From NCBI RefSeq assembly GCF_025506355.1, contig NZ_JANZYP010000062.1, positions 1 to 63,114 of the forward strand: 63,114 nt of DNA, read 5' to 3'. Positions 52,020 through 61,456 of this stretch are shown here, one piece after another. A program made the position numbers and the translations under genes. Below the pieces are notes generated by a model. It saw only the letters and a list, made by a program, of their open reading frames with translations, ran no database searches and was not told where the DNA came from. The stretch is from Sphaerisporangium corydalis (lineage in GTDB: Bacteria; Actinomycetota; Actinomycetes; Streptosporangiales; Streptosporangiaceae). The number at the start of each line of letters is the position of its first letter. The stretch's first letter is position 1.

Positions 52020-52043
52020 CAGCAGCACGCCGTCGATCCTAGT

Positions 52044-52150
52044 CACGGGCCGCCGGTGCTGGACGCGTCGCGGGCCGCCGGTGCCGGACGCGTCATGGGC
52101 CGCTGGTGCTGGACGCGTCACGGGTCGCCGGTGCCGGACGCGTCATGGGC
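52044..52150. repeat. four 25-base tandem repeats
   Basis: The core GGACGCGTC recurs at 52061, 52086, 52111 and 52136 with period 25, within a unit like CGGGCCGCCGGTGCTGGACG. It spans the 3' end of the MFS gene and the gap before the cupin gene. The period is not a multiple of three. Confidence 0.85.
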
Positions 52151-53421
52151 CGCCGTCGTTCGCCCGGTACGGAGGCGAGATGGCGCACTCCCGGCACGGC
52201 GAGCACGACCGAGCTCGCGGCGACCTGCCAGACCGCACCCAGCCCCAGCAGGGTCGCGGTGCCCACCACGGAAGCCACCGGCCCCGCCGCCGCCAGCCCG
52301 GCCGGGCCGAGGACGAACGCCCCCACGGTCGTCAGCGAGGTGATCCGCGCGATGACCTCTGGCGGTACGTGCCGCTGGTTCGTCGTGGAGTAGAGCGCGC
52401 CGCAGACCGCCGAACCCACGCCCGCGACCAGCGCGGCGCACGCGATCGGCGCGGTGGGCAGTCCGGCGGCGATGGCACCCGACGGCAGCGCCCACCCGAA
52501 CGTGGCGACGGTCGCGACGACCAGGGGACGGCGCGGCGTACGGCCGCCCATCATCGCCAGACCGCCCGCCACGGCGCCGGCCCCGTAACACGCCATGATC
52601 ACGCCCCAGGCGCCCGCGCCGCCTAAACGCTCATGCGCGACGACCGGGCCGAGCACCAGGAACGGCGCCCACACGAGCATGTTGAACAACGCGAACTGCA
52701 GCGTCGTCACCCACAACCACGTCCTCCCCCGGAACTCCACCCACCCTTCCCAGACCGCCCTCACCCCACGCGCCCGGGTTCCGTCAGGCGGCAAGCGGTG
52801 AGGGCGGGCGTCCCCGGGGAGGCGCAGCAGGGCCAGCGCGACGACGCTCACCGCGTACGTGCCCGCGTCCAGGGCCACGACGAAGCCGGGCCCTGCCACG
52901 GCGACGGCCACGCCCGCGATCGCCGGCCCGGCCACCGACGCCGTCGACTGGGCCAGCCCGACCAGCGCGTTGGCGTCCTGGAGCCCTGCCTCACCAGAGG
53001 CGCCCCCGGCCGCCACCCTCGGGACCAGGGCGCCGCGCGCCGGCGCGTAGAACGCCTCGCCCGCTCCCCATATCGCGACGAGCACGACGAACACCCAGGT
53101 CGATGGCCGGCCGGTGAGCAGGGTGACCGCGAGGACCGACTGGGTCGCGAAGCGCAGCACGTCGGAGGCCAGCATGACCCGCCGGGGCCCCAGCCGGTCG
53201 GCGACCACACCGCCCACGAGCAGGAACACCACCATGGGGACGATGCGCGCCGCCATCGTGTAACCGAGCTCGGTCTGGCCGCCGCCCCCGTCCAGCACCG
53301 CGAACGCCACCGCCAGCGTCGCCATCGACGAGCCGAGCATCGACGTCGCCTCGCCGATGAAGAACAACCGCAGATCGCGATGCGACAGGGCGGCCACCCG
53401 CCGGGTCCACTTCCTCGTCAT
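52093..53421 (-). CDS. MFS transporter (enterobactin-exporter/EntS-like type)
   Basis: A 442-residue protein with twelve membrane segments. The N-terminal LRLFFIGEATSMLGSSMATLAVAFAVL and GGVVADRLGPRRVMLASDVLRF (loop 2-3 signature) fit the group of MFS exporters with EntS and macrolide pumps. The substrate is unknown. Its C-terminal 20 residues come from the 25-base repeat array and look like an addition caused by repeat slippage. It is upstream of the cupin and ThiF-peptide genes on the same strand, so it could export their product, but this is speculative. Confidence 0.82.
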   Translation of the reverse strand: MTRKWTRRVAALSHRDLRLFFIGEATSMLGSSMATLAVAFAVLDGGGGQTELGYTMAARIVPMVVFLLVGGVVADRLGPRRVMLASDVLRFATQSVLAVTLLTGRPSTWVFVVLVAIWGAGEAFYAPARGALVPRVAAGGASGEAGLQDANALVGLAQSTASVAGPAIAGVAVAVAGPGFVVALDAGTYAVSVVALALLRLPGDARPHRLPPDGTRARGVRAVWEGWVEFRGRTWLWVTTLQFALFNMLVWAPFLVLGPVVAHERLGGAGAWGVIMACYGAGAVAGGLAMMGGRTPRRPLVVATVATFGWALPSGAIAAGLPTAPIACAALVAGVGSAVCGALYSTTNQRHVPPEVIARITSLTTVGAFVLGPAGLAAAGPVASVVGTATLLGLGAVWQVAASSVVLAVPGVRHLASVPGERRRPMTRPAPATRDASSTSGP

Positions 53422-53555
53422 GGTCCACCACCTTGCGAGGTGGCGGGACGGCTTTCAATGCCACGACTGAGGAAAGTTGAGTCCCTTTACTGCAGGACGC
53501 CTTCCCAGGTCCGCAGAAGCCCTTCACCCCGTTCGCCTGCCCTTTCCCAGCAAGC

Positions 53556-53569
53556 TACACTCGACCACT
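53556..53569 (+). promoter_or_regulatory. leaderless -10 of the recombinase-like gene
   Basis: TACACT at 53556-53561 ends 8 bases before GTG 53570. There is no ribosome site, so a leaderless start is likely. Confidence 0.45.
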
Positions 53570-54499
53570 GTGCAGTACCCCTCCCCTTTTACTGCGGCAA
53601 CCCACCCCGCTGAGGAGCACGTCACCCCTGTCGGCGAGCCAGGCGGGGCGTCGTCCGTGGCACCCGTGGAGTACGCCGTCGCGATCGAGCAGTACCTGTC
53701 CACCCTGCGTCTCGGGGAGGCATCGCGCCGCGTCTACCGCATAGCGCTCGCGACCTGGGCCTGGCCGCTCGTCGGCCGGACCCCGCCTCAGGGGAGGGCG
53801 CGCCGCGGCGCGGTTCCGCCCATCGTGCCGCTGGCCCTGCTCGACCGCCCCGACGTCGCCGAGCGCCTGCGTACCGCCCTGAGCGAGCGCGCCACGGTCG
53901 CCGACCCGCGCACCCTCGGCCGGGAACTGTCCATCCTGCGCGGCGCGCTCGGCTGGTGGCGCATGCGCGGCTGGATCGCCGCCGACCCGCTCCTGCGGCT
54001 GCGTCCCCCCGCGATACCGGCGGCCGGTCCTGCCGTGCTCTCCCCGGAACAGGTGGAGATGGTCTTCGACCTGCCGGCCGGCCTGCGTGAGCAGACGTGC
54101 TGGCGGCTGCTGTACGAGACGGGCGCGCCCATCGAGCGCGTCCTCGCCCTGAACGTCGACGACCTCGACCTGACGCGGCGGCGCGTGCGGAACGCCCCGG
54201 ACGTCCGCTGGCGGGCGGGCGCCGCGAGACTCCTGCCCCTGCTCCTGCTCGGGCGCACCTTCGGGCCCGTCCTGCTGACCGAACGGCGCGCCGCGCCCGC
54301 CACCCCACCCCGCGACCGATGCCCCGTCACCGGCCGGGGCCGCCTTTCCTACCGCCGCGCCGCCGAACTCTTCACCGACGCCACCCGCGCCCTCGACCCC
54401 ACCGGCCACGGCTGGACCCTCCGCCACCTACGCTCCACCGCCCACGCCCACCAGACCCTCGCCCCGGCCCGCCAGGACGCAGGCCGGTCCCGCCGCTGA
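53570..54499 (+). CDS. degenerate tyrosine-recombinase/integrase-like protein
   Basis: About 309 residues. An N-terminal helical core-binding-like domain (VEYAVAIEQYLSTLRLGEASRRVYRIAL) is followed by an integrase-like domain (CWRLLYETGAPIERVLALNVDDLDLT and WTLRHLRSTAHAH). The first catalytic Arg of the family (TGxR) is replaced (TGAPIER), and the protein ends right after HLRSTAHAH, without the final His/Trp-Gly-His region and the nucleophilic Tyr. It is therefore probably inactive as a recombinase, either a relic or a DNA-binding remnant. A leaderless start at GTG 53570 is inferred. Confidence 0.6.
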   Translation: MQYPSPFTAATHPAEEHVTPVGEPGGASSVAPVEYAVAIEQYLSTLRLGEASRRVYRIALATWAWPLVGRTPPQGRARRGAVPPIVPLALLDRPDVAERLRTALSERATVADPRTLGRELSILRGALGWWRMRGWIAADPLLRLRPPAIPAAGPAVLSPEQVEMVFDLPAGLREQTCWRLLYETGAPIERVLALNVDDLDLTRRRVRNAPDVRWRAGAARLLPLLLLGRTFGPVLLTERRAAPATPPRDRCPVTGRGRLSYRRAAELFTDATRALDPTGHGWTLRHLRSTAHAHQTLAPARQDAGRSRR

Positions 54500-54805
54500 G
54501 CCGGCCGGCGGCGAGCCGCCGGCCGTCGACACCGCAGCGGGCGGGCTCGCCCAAGGGCGGGGGCCTCCGCACGTCCGCCACCTCCGGGCGGCGCCGCCCG
54601 GAACGTCGACCGCGGCGGGTGGCCCGGCGCCCGCGATCGAAGATCATCACAGGTGCTTCACGGTGCCATCGCCGGGTCGCGGGATCGGCGATCGCCGCAG
54701 GTGTTCCGCGCCTTCCGAGCCGCGGTTCCCCCACGTGTCGCGACGTTGTCCACAGATGCCGGCGAGGGGCCGATTTTGTCAGAGGCCCCCGCTAGTCTGC
54801 CGGTC
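54500..54805. other. 306-base gap beginning with a terminator-like stem
   Basis: GGCCGGCGGC (54503-54512) pairs with GCCGCCGGCC (54515-54524) right after the recombinase stop, a probable terminator. The rest is GC-rich without a convincing gene. A TAGTCT hexamer at 54793-54798 lies 7 bases before the GTG at 54806 and is a likely leaderless -10 for the next operon. Confidence 0.5.
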
Positions 54806-56212
54806 GTGATCGAACGTTGGAGCCGTGATCAAGTGCTCGCGCTCGCCCCCGACGCCTCTTCCCAGAAGGGCGCGCAGGGCGTGAGTTCGCCGGCGAAGTG
54901 GTCGGCCCTGGGTGTCATGCCCGACGTGCTCTGGGGAGAGTGCAAGGGCAGTGGCGCCTCGCCCTACCGCGCGTGCGTCGATCTTGGCGAGCCCGCCTAC
55001 CGCTGCGACTGCCCGAGCCGGAAGTTCCCGTGCAAGCACGCGCTCGGCCTGCTGCTGCTCTGGTCGGCCGACGGCGTGCCCGCCGTCGTGGACCCGCCTC
55101 CCTGGGCCGCCGAGTGGCTGGAGCAGCGGCGCGCCCGGGCCGCCAAGGCGGCGGCCGTGAGCGAGTCCGGTGACCCGGTGGCGTCCCACGAGACCGCCAC
55201 GGCCGAACGCCGCGAAGCCGCCTCCGCCCCCACCGACGGCGCCGGAGCCGAGAAGCGCGCCGCCCAGCGCGAGGAACGCGTCGCGGCGGGGCTGTCGGAG
55301 CTGGAGCGATGGCTGGCCGACCAGATCGGGCAAGGTCTCGCCGGAGCCCGGCAGAACGCCCCCGTGCAATGGGAGGAGCTGACGAGGCGCCTGGTGGACG
55401 CCCAGGCACCCGGAGTCGCCGGGGCCGTCTCCCGGCTGCCCCGCGTGCTGGCCGGGGAAGACTGGCCCGCCCGCCTCCTCGGTGAGTACGGCCTGCTCAA
55501 CCTGCTCGCCGTCGGCTACCGCCGCGCCGGCGAACTGCCCGCGCCGCTTCGCGAGACCATTCGTTCCCGGGTGGGCTTTCCCTCCTCGCGCGAGGAGGTG
55601 CTCGCGTGCGAGCCCTTACGTGACGACTGGGACGTGCTCGGGCGGCGGGACGAAGAGCAGGACCGTCTGGTCTCCCGCCGCGTCTGGCTGCGGGGGCGGG
55701 TCAGCGGCAGGTTCGCCCTGGTGCTGTCGTTCGCGCCGACCGGTCAGGCCCTGGACGCCTCGCTCGTCACCGGCACGTCGGTCGACGCCGATCTCGCCTT
55801 CTATCCCGGCGCGTCCCCGCTTCGCGCGCTGGTGGCCGTCCGGCACGCGCCGGTGGCGGCGGGGCCTCCGGTGGGGGGCGGGGTCCGCGCGGCGCTGGCC
55901 GAGGTGGCCGCCGCGATCGAGGGAGATCCGTGGCTGGAGTCCTGGCCGGTGGTCCTGAGCACCGTCATCCCCGCGAGACGCGACGACCACTGGATCCTCG
56001 CCGACGCGACCCCACCGCAGGAGGCGCTTTCTGGGGAGCGGGGGGAGGCGACTGGGGTGGAGGGGATCTCGTTGTACCCGTCGGGCGATCCTCCGTGGCG
56101 GCTGCTCGCCGTCTCCGGGGGGCATCCGGTGACCGTCGCCGCCGAATGGACGCCGCGGGGGCTGCGTCCGCTGACGACCTGGGACGAGGAAGGGCAGGTG
56201 GTGGTGCTGTGA
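54806..56212 (+). CDS. SWIM zinc finger protein (YehQ-like)
   Basis: A 468-residue protein with a SWIM zinc finger near its N terminus: YRCDCPSRKFPCKHALGLL gives CxCx6CxH (Cys67, Cys69, Cys76, His78). The remainder is a long, mostly helical region of the YehQ type. SWIM fingers bind nucleic acid or protein. It heads an operon with DUF5691, MoxR, DUF5682 and VWA genes, the same set of partners as E. coli yehL, yehM, yehP and yehQ. GTG at 54806 follows a -10 hexamer closely, so it is probably leaderless. The stop overlaps the next start (GTGA). Confidence 0.85.
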   Translation: MIERWSRDQVLALAPDASSQKGAQGVSSPAKWSALGVMPDVLWGECKGSGASPYRACVDLGEPAYRCDCPSRKFPCKHALGLLLLWSADGVPAVVDPPPWAAEWLEQRRARAAKAAAVSESGDPVASHETATAERREAASAPTDGAGAEKRAAQREERVAAGLSELERWLADQIGQGLAGARQNAPVQWEELTRRLVDAQAPGVAGAVSRLPRVLAGEDWPARLLGEYGLLNLLAVGYRRAGELPAPLRETIRSRVGFPSSREEVLACEPLRDDWDVLGRRDEEQDRLVSRRVWLRGRVSGRFALVLSFAPTGQALDASLVTGTSVDADLAFYPGASPLRALVAVRHAPVAAGPPVGGGVRAALAEVAAAIEGDPWLESWPVVLSTVIPARRDDHWILADATPPQEALSGERGEATGVEGISLYPSGDPPWRLLAVSGGHPVTVAAEWTPRGLRPLTTWDEEGQVVVL

Positions 56213-57831
56213 TCACGGCCGAGGAGTGGGAGCGGCTGGTGTCGGCGGCGCTGGTCGGCACCGATCGCCGCCCGGTGCCCGACCTGCTGGGGCAGGCCGC
56301 GGCGCACACGGCCGGGGCGCGGGCGGGTCAGCGGCTCCACAGGGGCGAGCCGCTGCCCACCGCGTCTCCCGAGGAGCAGCCGCTGGTCCCCCGCGTGGCG
56401 GGCGACCGGGCGGCGCGCATCCTCGACGGGGAGCAGCCACGGCTGCTCCCCGAGTGGCTGGAGGCCGCCGCCTCCTGGGGTTACCGCCTCCCGCCGAAGC
56501 TCGTCCCCCGCGTGCTCGACCACGGCGCGCGAGATCGGTCGCTGCGGTCGCCCATCGGCGTTCTGGCGGGGGCCAGAGGCCGATGGCTGGCCAGGCTCAA
56601 CCCCACCTGGACCTACCTGCTGGAGGAGGCGACCAGCCACATGACCACCGGCCAGACACCCACCTCCGCACCTCCCGGCTCCACGACCCCCGCCGGCTCC
56701 GCCGTCCCCACGAGTACCCTCACTCCGCCCGGTGCCGCCACGCCCGCCGTTCCTGCGGGTTCCGGGACTCCTGCAGGTACCGTCGCGCCCGCCGGAGTGC
56801 CGGTCGCCCCCGGGACTCCGCCTCCGGACGGTTCGGCGCACCCTTCCTCCGTGGAGATGGCGCCGGGCGAGGAGGGGGACGTGGAGACGCATCAGCTCTG
56901 GGAGTTCGGGACGCGGGGCGATCGGCTCTCCTACCTCCGGAGCCTGCGGGCCGCCGATCCGGCGAAGGCGCGGGCGTTGCTGAAGCGAGGCTGGGACAAG
57001 GAGTCGCCCGAGGACCGGGCGGCGTTCGTCCACGCGATGGCCGACGGCCTGTCCATGGCCGACGAGCCGTTCCTCGAAGCCGTGCTGGACGACCGGCGGC
57101 GCGAGGCCAGAAGCCAGGCCGCCGACCTGCTGACCAGGCTTCCCGACTCACGCCTCGGCCACCGCATGGCCGAGCGTGCCGCCCGGTGCCTGACCCTGGC
57201 GGGCGAGCGCCTGCACGCCGAGCCTCCCGAGACCTGCGACAGCGCCATGGAGCGTGACGGGGTCCGTGCGCGCGCGCCGGGCGGCACCGGCCAGCGGAGC
57301 TGGTGGCTCCAGCAGGTCGTGGCCCACACCCCGCTCGCGTTCTGGACCGAGCACCTCGGCCGCACGGCCAAGCAGATCGTCGCGCTGAACATCGGCGAGT
57401 GGGCGCGGGAGGTCAGGCTCGGCTGGGAACGCGCGACGGTCCTGCAGAACGACGCCACCTGGGCGCGGGCCCTGTTCGCCGTCGAACCGCTCACGGATCT
57501 GCTCGCCGTCCTCCCGCCGGCCGAGCGCGCCGACAAGGCCGCCGAGCTGGTGCACGACCAGCCCGTCGACGGCCAGCTCATCATGATGCTGGGCGGGGTC
57601 CCCGCCCCTTGGGGGCCGGCGCTGGCGAAGGCCGTGCTGGAGAAGATCCTCGACACGGCGGGACGCCAGCCGTGGAACCTCGGTGAGCTGGTACGCCTCG
57701 CGGGCGAACGGGTCGATCCCGCCATGCACGAGGCCGCGGGCCGGCTGTCACCCGAACCGCCCGTCCAGGAAGTGGCCGCCACGCTGCGGTTCCGCTTCGA
57801 CATGCTCGCGGAGCTGGAGCCGCACCCGTGA
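56209..57831 (+). CDS. DUF5691 family protein
   Basis: A 540-residue soluble protein that begins TAEEWERLVSAALVGTDRRPVP and carries LPPKLVPRVLDHGARDRSLRSPIGVLAGARGRWLARLNPTW before a 100-residue Pro/Thr-rich linker (about 145-225) and a helical, HEAT-like C-terminal half (LREAD-type repeats, WWLQQVVAHTPL and LRFRFDML near the end). Members occur with SWIM and MoxR genes. The biochemical role is not known. It overlaps the SWIM gene by 4 bases, so it is translationally coupled. Confidence 0.78.
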   Translation: MITAEEWERLVSAALVGTDRRPVPDLLGQAAAHTAGARAGQRLHRGEPLPTASPEEQPLVPRVAGDRAARILDGEQPRLLPEWLEAAASWGYRLPPKLVPRVLDHGARDRSLRSPIGVLAGARGRWLARLNPTWTYLLEEATSHMTTGQTPTSAPPGSTTPAGSAVPTSTLTPPGAATPAVPAGSGTPAGTVAPAGVPVAPGTPPPDGSAHPSSVEMAPGEEGDVETHQLWEFGTRGDRLSYLRSLRAADPAKARALLKRGWDKESPEDRAAFVHAMADGLSMADEPFLEAVLDDRRREARSQAADLLTRLPDSRLGHRMAERAARCLTLAGERLHAEPPETCDSAMERDGVRARAPGGTGQRSWWLQQVVAHTPLAFWTEHLGRTAKQIVALNIGEWAREVRLGWERATVLQNDATWARALFAVEPLTDLLAVLPPAERADKAAELVHDQPVDGQLIMMLGGVPAPWGPALAKAVLEKILDTAGRQPWNLGELVRLAGERVDPAMHEAAGRLSPEPPVQEVAATLRFRFDMLAELEPHP

Positions 57832-57886
57832 TCATTCCTGCTTCGACGCACCATCCCCTGGGCCGACTACGCGAGAGCGAGCCGAT

Positions 57887-58951
57887 ATGACCGTCCTGCG
57901 TCCGCACGCGGAAGACCAGTACGCCGACGAGCTGGCGATCCTGGCCAAGTCCGACGACCGGCCGAGGCCGCCCGGCTGGAGGCTGTCGCCGTGGGCGGTG
58001 ACCACCTACCTGCTCGGTGACGGCCACCAGATCACCCCCAAGTACGTCGGACCCCGCCGCATCGTCGAGGTGGCCGTCGCCACGCTGGCCACCGACCGGG
58101 CCCTGTTGCTGCTCGGCGTGCCCGGCACCGCCAAGACCTGGCTCTCCGAACACCTCGCCGCCGCGATCAGCGGCGACTCGACGCTGCTGGTCCAGGGCAC
58201 CGCCGGCACGGCCGAGGAGGCGATCCGGTACGGGTGGAACTATGCCCGGCTGCTCGCCGAGGGACCGTCCCGGGACGCGATCACCCCAAGCCCGGTGATG
58301 CGCGCGATGGCCGAGGGCCGCCTGGCCAGGGTGGAAGAGCTGACCCGCATGCCGTCCGACGTGCAGGATGCGTTGATCACCGTGCTGTCGGAGAAGACGC
58401 TGCCGATCCCGGAGCTGAACCAGGAGGTCCAGGCCGCCCGGGGATTCAACGTCATCGCGACGGCCAACGACCGCGACCGGGGTGTCAACGAGCTGTCGAG
58501 CGCCCTGCGGCGGCGGTTCAACACGGTCGTGCTCCCGGTCCCGGCCACCGCCGAGGAGGAGGTCGAGATCGTCTCGCGGCGTGTCGTCCAGCTCGGCCGA
58601 TCCCTGGAACTGCCCCCGACGACGACCGGCATGGAGGAGATCCGGCGGGTCGTCACGGTGTTCCGCGAACTGCGTTCCGGGATGACGGCCGACGGCCGGA
58701 CGACGGTGAAGTCACCGAGCGGCAGTCTGAGCACCGCCGAGGCGATCTCGGTGGTGACCAGCGGCATCGCGCTGGCCGCGCACTTCGGCGACGGGGTCCT
58801 GCGGCCGGGGGACGTGGCGGCCGGCATCCTCGGTGCCGTCATCCAGGACCCGGTGTCCGACCGCGTGGTCTGGCAGGAGTACCTGGAGACCGTCGTCCGC
58901 GAGCGCTCCGACTGGCGCGACTTCTACCGGGCCTGCCGCGATGCCTCCTGA
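57887..58951 (+). CDS. MoxR-type AAA+ ATPase (YehL-like)
   Basis: A 354-residue AAA+ ATPase with Walker A GVPGTAKTW (about residues 77-85), a helix-2 insert region GTAGTAEEAIRYGWNYARLL, PSDVQDALITVLSEKTLPIPE (Walker B/sensor area), ATANDRDRGVNELSSALRRRFNTV with arginine fingers, and a lid domain. MoxR-family ATPases act with VWA proteins as chaperones for metal or complex assembly, and a VWA gene closes this operon. ATG at 57887 is chosen. Its stop overlaps the next gene by 11 bases. Confidence 0.9.
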   Translation: MTVLRPHAEDQYADELAILAKSDDRPRPPGWRLSPWAVTTYLLGDGHQITPKYVGPRRIVEVAVATLATDRALLLLGVPGTAKTWLSEHLAAAISGDSTLLVQGTAGTAEEAIRYGWNYARLLAEGPSRDAITPSPVMRAMAEGRLARVEELTRMPSDVQDALITVLSEKTLPIPELNQEVQAARGFNVIATANDRDRGVNELSSALRRRFNTVVLPVPATAEEEVEIVSRRVVQLGRSLELPPTTTGMEEIRRVVTVFRELRSGMTADGRTTVKSPSGSLSTAEAISVVTSGIALAAHFGDGVLRPGDVAAGILGAVIQDPVSDRVVWQEYLETVVRERSDWRDFYRACRDAS

Positions 58952-61397
58952 CCGGCCACAGAACCCGCCCGCGCCCACGGCCCCGACGAGCCCGAGGCCG
59001 GGGCGGCCGGAGCCCGAGGTGCTGGTGCTCGGGGTGCGGCACCACGGGCCGGGGTCGGCGCGGGCCGTGATGGCCGAGCTGGAGCGGTCGCGGCCGGACA
59101 TCGTGCTCATCGAGGGACCGCCCGAGGCCGACGCGCTGGTCGCGCTGGCGTCCGATCCCGACATGGAGCCTCCCGTGGCGCTGCTGGCCCACGTGCCGGG
59201 CGAGCCGTCGAGGGCGGCGTTCTGGCCGTTCGCGGCCTTCTCCCCCGAGTGGCAGGCGATGCGGTACGCCGCCCGCGCCGGCATCCCCGTCCGCTTCTGC
59301 GACCTCCCCGCCACCCACAGCCTCGCGGACCGCGGCACCCCCTCGGCCCCTCCGGACCAGGGCACTCCCTCCGCCCCTCCGGGGCAGCCGGGGCGGGTCG
59401 TCACCGTGGACCCTGATCCTCCGGCAGCGGTGGACACGGAGAGCGGGACCGATGAGGGTGGGGACGGTGATGGTCCGGAATCTGCGGACACGGAGGGCCG
59501 GGCCGATGAGGGCGGGGCCGGTGAGCGGGTGGTGCATCGGGATCCGATCGGTGAGCTGGCCAGGGCGGCCGGGTACGACGATCCGGAGCGGTGGTGGGAC
59601 GACGCCGTCGAGCATCGCGGCGACACGCCCTTCGAGGTGATCGCCGAAGCGATGGCCGCCGTCCGGGAGGGGTACACGCCGCACGCCCACGAGGCCAGGC
59701 GCGAGGCCTACATGCGCAGGACCATGCGCACCGCGCTCAAGGACGGCCACCGCCGCGTGGCGGTGGTTTGCGGCGCCTGGCACGTGCCGGCGCTGCGCGA
59801 GCTGGGTCCCGCCGCACCCGACGACCGCCTCCTCAAGGGGCTGCCCAAGGTGAAGGTCGAGATGACCTGGGTGCCGTGGACGTACGGGAGGCTGGCCTCC
59901 TGGAGCGGGTACGGCGCGGGGATCACCTCGCCCGGCTGGTACGACCACCTCTTCGCCGCGCCCGACCGCCCGATCGAGCGGTGGCTCGCGGCGGCGGCCG
60001 CGGTGCTGCGCGAGGAGGACCTGCCGGTCTCCTCCGCCCACGTCATCGAGGGAGTCAGGCTGGCGCACAGCCTCGCCGTGGTGCGAGGCCGCCCGCTGGC
60101 CGGGCTGGGCGAGGTGACCGAGGCCGTGCGGGCGGTGCTCTGCGAGGGCGACGAGCTACCCGTGGAGCTGATCCAGCGCCGCATGGTCGTCGGGGAGCGC
60201 CTCGGCCGCGTCCCGGACGGCACGCCGATGGTCCCGTTGCAGCGCGACCTGCGCGATCGGCAGCGACGGCTGAAGATCCGGCCGGAGGCGCTCGAACGCG
60301 ACCTCGATCTCGACCTCCGCAAACCACTCGATCTCGACCGCAGCCGGCTGCTGCACCGGCTCGGCCTGATCGGCGTCGAATGGGGCTCGCCGCGCGAGGC
60401 CCGCGGCAAGGGCACCTTCCGCGAGTCCTGGACGCTGGAGTGGCGCCCGGAGTTCGACATCGACCTGATCGAGGCGAGCGCGTACGGGACCACCGTCCCG
60501 GCCGCGGCGACCGCCAGGGTGCGGGAACTGGTGGACCTCGGATCAGCGCGTACGGCCCGGCACGCGGGGCACGGGCCGGCCGCGCGCTCCTCGCCGCGAA
60601 CGCTGGCGGAACTCACGGGTGTCGCGGAGCGGTGCCTGCTGGCCGACCTGCCGGAGGCGCTGCCGCACGTCCTGTCCTCGATCTCCACCAGGGCGGCACT
60701 CGACAGCGACGTCACCCACCTGATGGCGGCCCTTCCGGCGCTGGTGCGCGCACAGCGGTACGGCGACGTGCGCGGCACCCCGGCGGACGGGCTGTCGGTG
60801 ATCGTGAGATCGCTGCTGAGCCGCATCTGCGCGGGGCTCCCGGCGGCGGTCACCGGGCTGGACGATGACTCGGCGAGAGAGCTGCTGGGGCACGTCGACG
60901 CGGTCCACGTCTCGGTGGGCCTGCTGGAGTCCAGCAGGGACGGCTGGATGGCCGCCCTGCGGGGCGTCGCCGAGCGCCGCGACCTGCACGGGCTGATCGG
61001 AGGGAGGCTGACGCGGATCCTGCTGGACGCGGGCACGATCCCGTCCGATGAGGTGGCGCTGCGCATGTCCCGGTCGATGTCGGCGGGCAACCCGCCCGCG
61101 CGGGCGGCGTCCTGGGTCGAGGGTTTCCTGTCAGGAAGCGGTCTTCTCCTGGTGCACGACGCCGGACTCCTCGGCCTGATCGACACCTGGCTGACCGGTC
61201 TGACCGGCGAGGCGTTCGTCGACGTGCTCCCTCTGCTCCGCCGGACCTTCGGGGCGTTCGCTGCCCCCGAGCGCCGGGCCATCGGCGGCCGGATCTCCAC
61301 GGGGGAGGCGGGCAGGGCCACCACGCCAGAAGCCGACCCCGACCGCGCGGCACCTGCCGTGCGCACCGTACTCACGATCTTGGGGAGCCCCTCATGA
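58941..61397 (+). CDS. DUF5682 family protein (YehM-like)
   Basis: An 818-residue protein. The N-terminal part (EVLVLGVRHHGPGSARAVMAEL, DIVLIEGPPEADAL, VRFCDLPATHSL) resembles the TraB/DUF5682 fold with conserved HHGPGS and GPPE motifs; a Pro/Asp/Gly-rich, variable insert lies about residues 130-195, followed by a long helical region to the end. YehM-type partners are always encoded with MoxR and VWA genes. Metal or hydrolase activity can be guessed from the His/Glu motifs but is unproven. It overlaps the MoxR gene by 11 bases. Confidence 0.8.
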   Translation: MPPDRPQNPPAPTAPTSPRPGRPEPEVLVLGVRHHGPGSARAVMAELERSRPDIVLIEGPPEADALVALASDPDMEPPVALLAHVPGEPSRAAFWPFAAFSPEWQAMRYAARAGIPVRFCDLPATHSLADRGTPSAPPDQGTPSAPPGQPGRVVTVDPDPPAAVDTESGTDEGGDGDGPESADTEGRADEGGAGERVVHRDPIGELARAAGYDDPERWWDDAVEHRGDTPFEVIAEAMAAVREGYTPHAHEARREAYMRRTMRTALKDGHRRVAVVCGAWHVPALRELGPAAPDDRLLKGLPKVKVEMTWVPWTYGRLASWSGYGAGITSPGWYDHLFAAPDRPIERWLAAAAAVLREEDLPVSSAHVIEGVRLAHSLAVVRGRPLAGLGEVTEAVRAVLCEGDELPVELIQRRMVVGERLGRVPDGTPMVPLQRDLRDRQRRLKIRPEALERDLDLDLRKPLDLDRSRLLHRLGLIGVEWGSPREARGKGTFRESWTLEWRPEFDIDLIEASAYGTTVPAAATARVRELVDLGSARTARHAGHGPAARSSPRTLAELTGVAERCLLADLPEALPHVLSSISTRAALDSDVTHLMAALPALVRAQRYGDVRGTPADGLSVIVRSLLSRICAGLPAAVTGLDDDSARELLGHVDAVHVSVGLLESSRDGWMAALRGVAERRDLHGLIGGRLTRILLDAGTIPSDEVALRMSRSMSAGNPPARAASWVEGFLSGSGLLLVHDAGLLGLIDTWLTGLTGEAFVDVLPLLRRTFGAFAAPERRAIGGRISTGEAGRATTPEADPDRAAPAVRTVLTILGSPS

Positions 61398-61456
61398 ACG
61401 AACGGCCGCACGGCGGCGTCGCGACCGTTCGGCCCCCTGCCGGAGGGGCGGACCTC

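Noticed and set aside
53570..54499. An integrative element or phage remnant around the recombinase-like gene
   Set aside because: No attachment repeats, tRNA, replication, excisionase or transfer genes are present on either side.
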